A DNA stretch of 5,399 nucleotides, from positions 1 through 5,399 of the forward strand of contig JACNIV010000095.1 in assembly GCA_014382915.1 (NCBI GenBank), given 5' to 3'. The notes below the pieces were generated by a model. The model was given only the letters and a program-made list of their open reading frames with translations, had not been told where the DNA came from and did not search any database. Below are positions 1 to 5,394 of this stretch, piece after piece. Origin of the DNA: Candidatus Cloacimonadota bacterium. Lineage in GTDB: Bacteria > Cloacimonadota > Cloacimonadia > Cloacimonadales > TCS61. Numbering within the stretch: the stretch's first letter is position 1; the number at the start of each line of letters is the position of its first letter. The position numbers and the translations under genes were made by a program.

Positions 1-1
1 A

Positions 2-601
2 ACGAAAAATATTCCGAAACTTGCGTTGGCAAATATCGAAGAAATAATTCCGCAAATACTTGCCATTAAAGAACAGATCCCACATAAATTTTCAGCCATT
101 AAAGTAAACGGTATAAAAGCTTATGAATTGGCTCGGGCAAACAAACAGGTTGAATTAAAGCCCAGACCTATCAAGATTCTCTCTTTTAAAATTTCTGAAT
201 TAGAATCTCCCTACCTAACCTATATAACAAAAGTAAGCAAAGGAACATACATTCGTTCACTAACGGAAACTATCGCAGAAAAATTGAACACAATTGCTAC
301 TACAGTTAAGTTACGCCGAACAGAAATTGGTGATATTAAAATTGAAACTGCTGTGAAATTAAATACTATCGATTCAGTAAATTGGCAGGATCACATGATT
401 CCATTGAGTCATTTTTTTAGAGATATGCAAAAATTTGTAATAAATTCTGAAACCGAATTTAACCATTTTCAGAATGGAAGGTCATTCGAAGTTGACACAA
501 AAGACGCAGAGGAAATAATGATTCTGAATACGGAAGGAAATTGTCTGGGATTTGCATCCATTGACAGGAATCTGTTAAAACCCAGGATTGTTTTAATATG
601 A
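2..601 (+). CDS. truB: tRNA pseudouridine(55) synthase TruB, 3' part (5' end outside window)
   Basis: Open from the left edge in the frame starting at base 2, giving about 199 C-terminal residues of an enzyme usually near 300. TruB converts U55 in the T-loop of tRNAs to pseudouridine in the cytoplasm. Recognisable family blocks are QIPHKFSAIKVNGIKAYELA (TruB pattern Q-x-P-P-x-[FY]-S-A-x-K-x-x-G-x-x-A-Y-x-x-A-R), then VSKGTYIRSL and LRRTEIG, followed by a divergent C-terminal tail of about 65 residues where TruB proteins carry a PUA-like tail. The catalytic aspartate motif (GxLDPxATG) would lie upstream and is not visible. The internal ATG-like start near base 26 is actually TTG and is not the real start. 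The TGA stop overlaps the ATG of ribF (ATGA, 598-601), indicating translational coupling. The truB-ribF order is a common bacterial arrangement. Confidence 0.93.
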   Translation, partial: TKNIPKLALANIEEIIPQILAIKEQIPHKFSAIKVNGIKAYELARANKQVELKPRPIKILSFKISELESPYLTYITKVSKGTYIRSLTETIAEKLNTIATTVKLRRTEIGDIKIETAVKLNTIDSVNWQDHMIPLSHFFRDMQKFVINSETEFNHFQNGRSFEVDTKDAEEIMILNTEGNCLGFASIDRNLLKPRIVLI

Positions 602-1521
602 AATATTTTAAGAATCAAAAATGCGACTTTATCTATCCTGTGATTACCATGGGTACTTTCGATGGCGTACATCTTGGTCATCAAAAACTGTTGCAGGAAT
701 TAAAGAGTAAAGCCAGGGAACACGGGGGAGAAGCAGTTGTGATAACTTATTATCACCATCCCCTGGAAACGATCCATAAATCTACATTCCCTTACCTGCT
801 TACAGAAAAAGAAAAGAAAGAAGAATTGTTGAAAATGTATGGCGTCGATTGTGTTCTTTACCTTGATTTTAGTGAAAACATGGTGAATATATCAGCAGAA
901 GATTTTCTTTGTAATATAATTATTGGTGAAGTAAAGGCAAAGGCAATTGTAATTGGATATGATACACATTTTGGCAAAAACCGCTCCGGTGATTTTCAGT
1001 TTCTGAAAGAAAATTCCAGAAATTATAACTACGAAATAGATATTATCGAACCTTATAAAATAGACAACAGAATAATTAGTAGCAGTCTTATCCGCGATCT
1101 GGTTCGTGAGGGTGATATGCAGTATGTATCAGAGCTTCTTGGGAGAAATTATTCTGCATCCGGAGTTGTTAAAACAGGACATCGTATCGGGCATGGACTG
1201 GGTTTTCCCACCATTAATCTACACCCAGCAGATAATCATAAACTTGTTCCCGGAATAGGAGTTTATATTTGTGAAGTTGAATTTCTTGGCAGCAGGTATA
1301 AAGCTGTTACCAATGTAGGATACAGCCCTACTCTAAAAAACACCGGCATCAAAGAAATCGAAACACATATCCTGGATTTTAAAGGCGATCTTTATAATAC
1401 TCCAGTTGAAATATTCTTTCACAAGAAATTAAGGAATGAACTGCATTTCGAGAATAAAGATAAATTAATTGGCATGATCGAAAAAGACATCAAATTGACA
1501 AAAGAGTATTTTGGTGAGTAA
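598..1521 (+). CDS. ribF: Bifunctional riboflavin kinase / FAD synthetase RibF
   Basis: 307 residues, the usual length for prokaryotic RibF, complete. It phosphorylates riboflavin to FMN and adenylylates FMN to FAD in the cytoplasm. The N-terminal FAD synthetase (nucleotidyltransferase) domain shows the nucleotide-binding motif MGTFDGVHLGHQ (residues 18-29, with H25/H28 of the HxGH signature) and ISSSLIR (about 160-166), equivalent to the conserved ISSTxIR. The C-terminal riboflavin kinase domain shows GFPTINL (202-208, the FPT(A/I)N nucleotide-binding loop), NVGYSPT (239-245) and ETHILDF (255-261), whose E255 is the expected catalytic base. The start ATG overlaps the truB stop by 4 bases, so the two are probably cotranscribed and coupled. 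No catalytic residue appears to be missing. The next 250 bases carry no gene. Confidence 0.97.
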   Translation: MKYFKNQKCDFIYPVITMGTFDGVHLGHQKLLQELKSKAREHGGEAVVITYYHHPLETIHKSTFPYLLTEKEKKEELLKMYGVDCVLYLDFSENMVNISAEDFLCNIIIGEVKAKAIVIGYDTHFGKNRSGDFQFLKENSRNYNYEIDIIEPYKIDNRIISSSLIRDLVREGDMQYVSELLGRNYSASGVVKTGHRIGHGLGFPTINLHPADNHKLVPGIGVYICEVEFLGSRYKAVTNVGYSPTLKNTGIKEIETHILDFKGDLYNTPVEIFFHKKLRNELHFENKDKLIGMIEKDIKLTKEYFGE

Positions 1522-1529
1522 TGGTCTGG

Positions 1530-1705
1530 TTTACGTAACAAGCGACCTGGCAGGTCGCTTTACCTAACTCGACCAGCCTGATGTACGTAACTCGAGCTGC
1601 CAGCTCGAGAGAAATGGTAATAGCGAGCAAGCTGCTTTACTAACGTAACTCGACCAGCTTGGTCGAGAAAAAGAGAATAAGCGAGCAGGCTGCTCGCTTT
1701 ACTTT
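1530..1705. repeat. Array of six short palindromes with TTTACGTAAC-like spacers
   Basis: The gap between ribF and the next gene holds four intact hairpin-capable palindromes: 1540-1560 (arms AAGCGACCT/AGGTCGCTT, loop GGC), 1591-1609 (CTCGAGCT/AGCTCGAG, loop GCC), 1649-1667 (CTCGACCA/TGGTCGAG, loop GCT) and 1679-1699 (AAGCGAGCA/TGCTCGCTT, loop GGC). Two decayed copies have lost part of the right arm, at about 1568-1581 (CTCGACCAGCCTGA) and 1622-1640 (GCGAGCAAGCTGCTTTAC). The units are separated by TTTACGTAAC, TTTACCTAAC, TGTACGTAAC and TTTACTAACGTAAC. Arms differ between copies yet remain complementary within each copy. This looks like a REP-like or mobile palindromic repeat family. Function is unknown: mRNA stabilisation, termination or simple repeat proliferation are all possible. 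Confidence 0.8.
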
Positions 1706-1711
1706 TTCCTT
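1679..1711 (+). terminator. Probable intrinsic-type terminator for truB-ribF (last palindrome plus T-rich tail)
   Basis: A 9-bp perfect stem (AAGCGAGCA / TGCTCGCTT) with a 3-base loop is followed by TACTTTTTCCTTT. It lies between ribF and a separate downstream gene with its own plausible promoter, which fits a terminator. The T-tract is interrupted, and the hairpin is also simply the last member of the palindrome array, so termination is an inference. Confidence 0.45.
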
Positions 1712-1720
1712 TACAAAAAA

Positions 1721-1749
1721 TTAACAAAGCTTGCTTATTGATTTACAAA
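1721..1749 (+). promoter_or_regulatory. Candidate sigma70-type promoter of the DGR target gene
   Basis: TTAACA (1721-1726, 5 of 6 to TTGACA) is separated by 17 bases from TACAAA (1744-1749, 4 of 6 to TATAAT). It lies just after the palindrome array and about 22 bases before the target-gene ATG, so a transcript would have a very short leader. In AT-rich DNA such matches arise by chance easily, and the lineage's promoter consensus is unknown. Confidence 0.3.
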
Positions 1750-1752
1750 ATT

Positions 1753-1766
1753 CCAATGCATTGGGG
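1753..1766 (+). promoter_or_regulatory. Ribosome binding site of the target gene, embedded in a 12-bp palindrome
   Basis: GGGG (1763-1766), continued as GGGGAAAG, sits 5 to 8 bases before the ATG at 1772 and supports that start. The same bases form the right end of a perfect palindrome CCAATGCATTGG (1753-1764), which could be a protein-binding site or coincidence. Confidence 0.5.
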
Positions 1767-1771
1767 AAAGA

Positions 1772-3748
1772 ATGAAAAAGATTTGTTTTATTGCTTTTGT
1801 TATTGTTATTTTTACAATATATCTCTCTGCACTCGGCACACTCAGAGTAGAATCCATCAAAGAACTACCTGAAACACACATGAACCTGGAAGTACGTGAT
1901 GCTGATGGTAAATATGCACCTGTACTCATTGTAAAAACAGAACTGAGAGGTCTTGGTTTCCAGAACGTGAGCCGACCCACCAAACACGCTGCCAATTACA
2001 TAGAAGGTGATCATCATTACAAATTTTATATGAATGATAACCAGCGGGTTGTAAAGATCACTCACTCTGATTACGAACCTTTGGAAGTGCGATTGCTGGC
2101 AGATTACAACATTGATGTTCATGCCCAGCGTGTGTATGAAATGGTGCTGACCAATGTACCGGAAAAGGAATTCATCAATGTGGTGATTATTACCGAACCA
2201 TCCGATGCGGAGAAGATCATTGACACTAAAAACATGGGAACCGGACAAAGCTTCGAACTCTTTATCGGAAATCACAGTTTAAAACTGCAAAAAAACGGTT
2301 ACAAAAGCTTATCGAGAGAAATTGAAGTCTCTAAAAGCAACACACTTTTTAATAACTTGAATCTGCAGGAAGTTGAACCGGTGATGATCACCATAAAATC
2401 CGTGCCAACCGGAGCTGATATCTTTTTGGATGATGTGGAAATTGGCAAAACCAACTTTCAACCATTTAAATTTCCCGGAACGTATAAATTACGTCTTTCA
2501 TTGAGCAAATACGAAACTATCGAGGAAACGATTACCGTTACCGAAACGAGCAGCAACACCTTTTCTTACAACCTTGAAAAGCGAACTGTGATCTTAAAGA
2601 TAAATACTACACCATCCAATGCTGAAGTTTACATTAATAACGAAAAACTAAGTAGTAACACAAAAGAAGTATCTCCGGGACGTTATAAAATTGAAGTGAA
2701 GAAAGAGGGTTATTTTGATGATTCCCGAACAGTTGATGTGGTAAAAGGAAAAGATGTAACCGAAAGTTTTACTTTAAAGCAAAAAACAGGTAAACTGCAA
2801 TTTGCGGTGCAGCCAATGGAAGCGCAGGTAACTTTGAAACAAGGCAGCAACACCGTACAAAGCTGGAACGGTTCCAAATATCTCAGTTCACTGCCGGTTG
2901 GGAATTATACACTTTCCGCTTCCTGCAGCGGTTATAAAAGTACAGACAAACAGGTAAAAATTGATTTGGATACTACAGCAAAAGTGGATATTACCCTGGA
3001 GAAAGGGAAGAATGTCATCCTGAGCGGAGTCGAAGGAGACAACTTGATCTTCGTGCAAGGCGGCACCTTCCAGATGGGCAGCAATGAATACGATGACGAA
3101 AAACCTATCCATTCAGTTACTGTTAGTGATTTTTATATCGGGAAAACGGAAGTAACACAAAAAGAGTGGAAAGAAGTAATGGGTAGTAATCCCTCAAATT
3201 GGAAAGGAGACAACCTGCCGGTTGAAAAAGTAAGCTGGTATGATGCGGTAGAATTCTGTAATAAAAAGAGCGATAAAGAAGGTTTAACACGCTGCTATAC
3301 AGGAAGCGGTAAAAACACAAAATGTAACTTCTCTGCCAATGGTTATAGATTGCCAACCGAAGCGGAATGGGAATATGCCAGTAGCGGCGGTTCGCGAACC
3401 GCCAGATACAAATATTCCGGCTCCAACAATATTAACGACGTTGCCTGGTATTCTTCAAATTCAAATAGCAAAACCCATTCCGTTGGTACAAAGCAGGCAA
3501 ATGAATTAGGGATTTACGATATGAGCGGTAATGTGTGGGAATGGTGTAATGATTGGTATCATAAAAATTATTACAGCAAAAGTCCAACCAGCGATCCTAA
3601 AGGTGCCGATAGCGGTAGCTCTCGTGTTTTGCGGGGTGGTAGCTGGTACAGCTATGATCTCTTCTGCCGTACTGCCTATCGCCTCTACCTCCCTCCCGAT
3701 GGCAGCTACCCCGACCTTGGTTTTCGCATTTCCAGGAACTCCCGATAA
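1772..3748 (+). CDS. Secreted multi-PEGA protein with FGE-sulfatase/C-type-lectin-like variable domain (DGR target protein)
   Basis: 658 residues. Residues 1-20 are a signal peptide (MKK, then a hydrophobic core to about LSALG), so the protein is exported. After a poorly recognised segment (about 21-133) come four PEGA-like beta repeats at roughly 134-203, 204-271, 272-338 and 341-412, with motifs such as SVPTGADIFLDDVEIG, PGTYKLRL, TPSNAEVYINN, PGRYKIEVKKEGY and PVGNYTLSASCSGY. A short linker (414-423) derives from a dispersed repeat. Residues about 425-655 form an FGE-sulfatase domain with VQGGTFQMGS, PVEKVSWYDAVEFCNK, YRLPTEAEWEYA, GIYDMSGNVWEWCNDW, VLRGGSW (619-625) and LGFRIS. The cysteine pair used for catalysis in genuine formylglycine-generating enzymes is not present (only C632 in FCRTAYR), so a ligand-binding role is likelier than sulfatase activation. 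The last ~35 codons are the DGR variable repeat. The ligand is unknown. The start is supported by GGGG before the ATG. Confidence 0.93.
   Translation: MKKICFIAFVIVIFTIYLSALGTLRVESIKELPETHMNLEVRDADGKYAPVLIVKTELRGLGFQNVSRPTKHAANYIEGDHHYKFYMNDNQRVVKITHSDYEPLEVRLLADYNIDVHAQRVYEMVLTNVPEKEFINVVIITEPSDAEKIIDTKNMGTGQSFELFIGNHSLKLQKNGYKSLSREIEVSKSNTLFNNLNLQEVEPVMITIKSVPTGADIFLDDVEIGKTNFQPFKFPGTYKLRLSLSKYETIEETITVTETSSNTFSYNLEKRTVILKINTTPSNAEVYINNEKLSSNTKEVSPGRYKIEVKKEGYFDDSRTVDVVKGKDVTESFTLKQKTGKLQFAVQPMEAQVTLKQGSNTVQSWNGSKYLSSLPVGNYTLSASCSGYKSTDKQVKIDLDTTAKVDITLEKGKNVILSGVEGDNLIFVQGGTFQMGSNEYDDEKPIHSVTVSDFYIGKTEVTQKEWKEVMGSNPSNWKGDNLPVEKVSWYDAVEFCNKKSDKEGLTRCYTGSGKNTKCNFSANGYRLPTEAEWEYASSGGSRTARYKYSGSNNINDVAWYSSNSNSKTHSVGTKQANELGIYDMSGNVWEWCNDWYHKNYYSKSPTSDPKGADSGSSRVLRGGSWYSYDLFCRTAYRLYLPPDGSYPDLGFRISRNSR
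3013..3037. repeat. 'FDSAQDD'-type dispersed repeat fragment inside the target gene
   Basis: The stretch begins TGTCATCCTGAGCGGAGTCG and continues AAGGA. It matches the widespread intergenic repeat whose reverse translation gives the telltale peptide SFDSAQDD; exactly that peptide is read on the minus strand here. In the gene's own frame it encodes NVILSGVEGD (414-423), the linker between the last PEGA repeat and the FGE domain. That it is an absorbed repeat rather than chance rests on recalled knowledge of the family. Confidence 0.7.
3617..3734 (+). repeat. DGR variable repeat (VR) at the 3' end of the target gene; ends approximate
   Basis: This is the expected VR: the end of a C-type-lectin-fold domain directly upstream of avd and RT. 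Its left end is set by the match of TGTTTTGCGG (3625-3634) to the first bases of the template repeat at 5390-5399, possibly extending to AGCTCT (3617-3622) across a 3-base gap. From 3625 to 3730 only 13 of 106 bases are A, against roughly a third in the surrounding genes. All 29 codons 626-654 end in C or T, as expected if AAC/AAT codons of the template were mutated at adenines. Likely diversified positions include Y626, Y628, L630, F631, Y636, L638-L640, Y646-D648. The 3' end with the initiation-of-mutagenic-homology sequence is probably around CTTGGTTTTCGC, but it cannot be fixed because the TR is cut off. Confidence 0.88.
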
Positions 3749-3763
3749 AGGATAACACTTTAT
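3745..3763. other. Weak stem-loop just after the variable repeat
   Basis: ATAAAG (3745-3750) pairs with CTTTAT (3758-3763) around a 7-base loop, overlapping the target-gene stop codon. Some DGRs carry a short hairpin a few bases downstream of the VR that stimulates retrohoming. The position fits, but this stem is short and AT-only apart from one pair, so it may be accidental. Confidence 0.2.
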
Positions 3764-3796
3764 TCTTTTATTCTTTTACACTTTTTTGTTCTTTTG

Positions 3797-3821
3797 CTTC
3801 TTTTCTTGGTAAGAAAAGAAG
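3797..3821. other. Strong hairpin in the T-rich spacer between target gene and avd
   Basis: A perfect 11-bp stem (CTTCTTTTCTT 3797-3807, AAGAAAAGAAG 3811-3821) has a GGT loop and is preceded by a pyrimidine-rich run of TTCTTTT copies from about 3758. It begins 48 bases after the target stop and ends 15 bases before the avd ATG. It could be a dispersed repeat, an attenuator that lowers avd-RT expression relative to the abundant target protein, or a displaced version of the DGR homing hairpin. No T-run follows it on the + strand, so it is not a standard + strand terminator. On the minus strand the stem is followed by an A-rich copy, which gives no terminator there either. Confidence 0.6.
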
Positions 3822-3826
3822 TCTTC

Positions 3827-3830
3827 GAGG
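3827..3830 (+). promoter_or_regulatory. Ribosome binding site of avd
   Basis: GAGG lies 6 bases before the ATG at 3837 and supports that start. It sits immediately after the 3797-3821 hairpin, so folding of the hairpin should leave it exposed. Confidence 0.55.
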
Positions 3831-3836
3831 TTTAAG

Positions 3837-4175
3837 ATGAGCTTGAAAATATTGAATGATTTCTATGAATATCAAAAGTGGTTAGTTGATAAAATATCAA
3901 AATTCCCGCGGAATCAACGTTATGTGCTGGGCAGTAAAATAGAAAACCATGCATACACAATATTAGAAAAATTGATAACTGCTCAATACCAAAAGAATAA
4001 ACTATCGCTCTTACACCAGATAAATATTGATCTGGAAATTCTAAGATATTACATACGATTTTGTAATGATCTCAATTTGTTAACAATTAGATCCTATGAG
4101 TATTCATCTAAACAGCTTCAAGGAATCGGCAGCCAATTGGGCGGATGGATCAAAGAGCAGACCAAAGATGCCTAA
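3837..4175 (+). CDS. avd: DGR accessory variability determinant Avd (four-helix bundle)
   Basis: 112 residues, basic and predicted all-helical, the normal size for Avd. Family landmarks I recognise are WLVDKISKFPRNQRYVLGSK (residues about 16-35), the central LEKLITAQYQKN, LRYYIRFCNDLNLL, and the C-terminal LQGIGSQLGGWIKEQ. In the Bordetella phage DGR, Avd forms a positively charged pentamer that binds the RT and the template RNA and is required for mutagenic cDNA synthesis; the same role is inferred here. The start has GAGG upstream. The stop codon lies inside the beginning of the RT gene: 4168-4175 is shared, so translation of RT is likely coupled to avd. Confidence 0.92.
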   Translation: MSLKILNDFYEYQKWLVDKISKFPRNQRYVLGSKIENHAYTILEKLITAQYQKNKLSLLHQINIDLEILRYYIRFCNDLNLLTIRSYEYSSKQLQGIGSQLGGWIKEQTKDA

Positions 4176-5364
4176 ACGGGTTGGATATTTGTATGAAGAA
4201 ATCTTTAGCTGGAAAAATCTGGTATCAGCATTTAAAAAAGCGCGTAAATCTAAACGTGGAAAGAATGAAGTAGCAGAATTCGAATATAATCTGGAAAAAG
4301 AATTGCAGAATATACAGGAATCTTTGTTGAGAAGAACTTTTCAATTTTCCGGTTATAAATATTTTACAATTCAAGAGCCCAAAGAACGCTTGATCTCCTG
4401 TGCTCCATTTAAGGATAGAGTCGTTCATCATGCCATCTGTAATATTCTGGAACCGATTTTTGATAGATCCTTAATAGCCGATACATACGCCTGTCGTAAG
4501 GGTAAAGGATTGCATCATGCCGTTCGAAGAGCTTTCTGGATGTATCAGCAGAGCGAATATGTCTATAAATTCGATATTAAAAAATATTTTTATTCGATAG
4601 ATCATGAAATACTTTTGCAGAAGATTAAACGTAAGATCAAAGATCCGCATCTTATAAGACTATTGGATGATTTATTAGCAACCTATAATTATAATTGTCT
4701 TTCTGAGGAATACTATCAACCTCAACACTTCTCCTATCGAGGAGAAGGGAGCGAAGGAAGCTGTAGAAAGAAGAATATTTCGGACGATCCCGAGATACCT
4801 TGTCTTTCTGAGGAATTCTCCGATAGAAATTCTCACGAAGAATCTAAATTATATTTTCCTTTCTACAAAAGAAACTGCGGTCTGCCAATCGGCAATCTTA
4901 CCAGCCAGATTTTTGCAAATTTCTATCTTTCAGAATTCGATCATTACTTTAAGGAAAAATTACACCAAAAATATTATATTCGTTATATGGATGATATCTT
5001 GGTATTTTGTAATTCAAAATCGGAATTGCAAAAAGTTAAGCAGGAAGTTGAGAAAAAGTTATTTAAAATTCGTTTGCATGTTCATCCAAATAAAAATCAA
5101 ATTTCAAAAACGAAACATGGGGTGAATTTTCTGGGCTTTCGGTTTAAAAATAATCAGATCAGATTACAGAATAGAAACCTGATTCGCTTCAAACGAAAGT
5201 TGTATATTTTCACATCCAGAGAAGTTTCAATAGAAGATATGATTCTTAGTTTTAATGGTCATTTGGGTTATTTTAATTCCGGTCACTGCCAAAAAATAAT
5301 CAGACAAATTTTAAACAAGTATCAATTTACAGATGGGAGGAAGGTGTACAAATTAGCAATATAA
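4168..5364 (+). CDS. Diversity-generating retroelement reverse transcriptase
   Basis: 398 residues from the ATG at 4168 (MPKRVGYLYEEIFSWKNLV), which is the typical DGR-RT beginning. An ATG further upstream at 4096 would only add residues encoded over the avd reading frame. AAAGAG at 4152-4157 is a possible ribosome binding site. The RT palm shows FDIKKYFYSID (catalytic D136), the DGR hallmark GLPIGNLTSQIFANFYL (238 on; IGxxxSQ in place of the QG-SP of group II intron RTs), YMDD (273-276; catalytic D275 and D276) and GVNFLGFRF (318-326). There is no maturase or endonuclease domain, as expected for DGR RTs. It copies template RNA with errors at adenines so that cDNA can replace the VR. Odd feature: about 55 extra residues at 177-233 between the first Asp motif and the IGNLTSQ motif, containing the repeated peptide CLSEE. 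All catalytic motifs remain intact and in frame. Confidence 0.95.
   Translation: MPKRVGYLYEEIFSWKNLVSAFKKARKSKRGKNEVAEFEYNLEKELQNIQESLLRRTFQFSGYKYFTIQEPKERLISCAPFKDRVVHHAICNILEPIFDRSLIADTYACRKGKGLHHAVRRAFWMYQQSEYVYKFDIKKYFYSIDHEILLQKIKRKIKDPHLIRLLDDLLATYNYNCLSEEYYQPQHFSYRGEGSEGSCRKKNISDDPEIPCLSEEFSDRNSHEESKLYFPFYKRNCGLPIGNLTSQIFANFYLSEFDHYFKEKLHQKYYIRYMDDILVFCNSKSELQKVKQEVEKKLFKIRLHVHPNKNQISKTKHGVNFLGFRFKNNQIRLQNRNLIRFKRKLYIFTSREVSIEDMILSFNGHLGYFNSGHCQKIIRQILNKYQFTDGRKVYKLAI
4695..4845. repeat. Repeat-derived in-frame insert within the RT gene (two related units)
   Basis: TTGTCTTTCTGAGGAAT occurs at 4695-4711 and again at 4800-4816, 105 bases (35 codons) apart, so both read CLSEE in frame. 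Each is followed by a tail resembling the ends of FDSAQDD/PxAQDD-type dispersed repeats: GCGAAGGAAGCT (4751-4762) and ACGAAGAATCT (4835-4845). A 7-bp hairpin, CTTCTCC/GGAGAAG, lies at 4728-4747. The low-complexity, Ser/Glu/Arg-rich peptide has no counterpart among RT motifs. The repeat-element origin is inferred from the sequence pattern. Confidence 0.65.
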
Positions 5365-5378
5365 GGGGTATCAAACGG

Positions 5379-5394
5379 AAACAGAGCTCTGTTT
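5379..5394. other. Perfect 16-bp palindrome at the 5' edge of the template repeat
   Basis: AAACAGAGCTCTGTTT is its own reverse complement, 14 bases after the RT stop, and its right half overlaps the start of the template repeat. As RNA it could form a 6-bp stem with an AGCT loop. Possible roles are a structural boundary of the template RNA or a protein site. Confidence 0.55.

Noticed and set aside
1530..1705. Possible CRISPR array
   Set aside because: The repeated units are short palindromes of varying sequence, and the spacers, not the units, are alike. Spacing is irregular and no cas genes are visible.
1735..2275. Two overlapping minus-strand frames (1735-1995, 1865-2275)
   Set aside because: They are antisense to the clear signal-peptide and pre-PEGA coding region, with no recognisable domain.
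2888..3112. Minus-strand 74-residue reading frame containing SFDSAQDD
   Set aside because: It lies antisense inside the target gene; the peptide is the well-known artefact of a dispersed DNA repeat.
3123..3356. Minus-strand frame inside the FGE domain
   Set aside because: Composition follows the antisense of the real gene; there is no ribosome binding site or homology that I recognise.
1772..3748. Active formylglycine-generating enzyme (sulfatase modifier)
   Set aside because: The catalytic cysteine pair near the C-terminus is not seen, that segment is the DGR variable region, and no sulfatase gene is adjacent.
3531..3755. Second + strand frame over the VR
   Set aside because: It is out of frame with the FGE domain. 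It stays open because the VR has few adenines and therefore few stop codons.
4096..4167. Upstream ATG start for the RT, adding 24 residues
   Set aside because: The extra residues overlap the conserved C-terminus of avd in another frame and do not resemble the RT N-terminus. The start at 4168 gives the usual beginning.
4913..5125. Short + strand frame over the YMDD region
   Set aside because: It is an alternative-frame shadow of the RT palm domain, rich in Lys/Ile from AT-rich DNA.
4168..5364. Group II intron or retron reverse transcriptase
   Set aside because: The motif is LPIGNLTSQ rather than the intron QGG-SPLL type, there is no maturase domain, and the neighbours are Avd and a VR-bearing gene.
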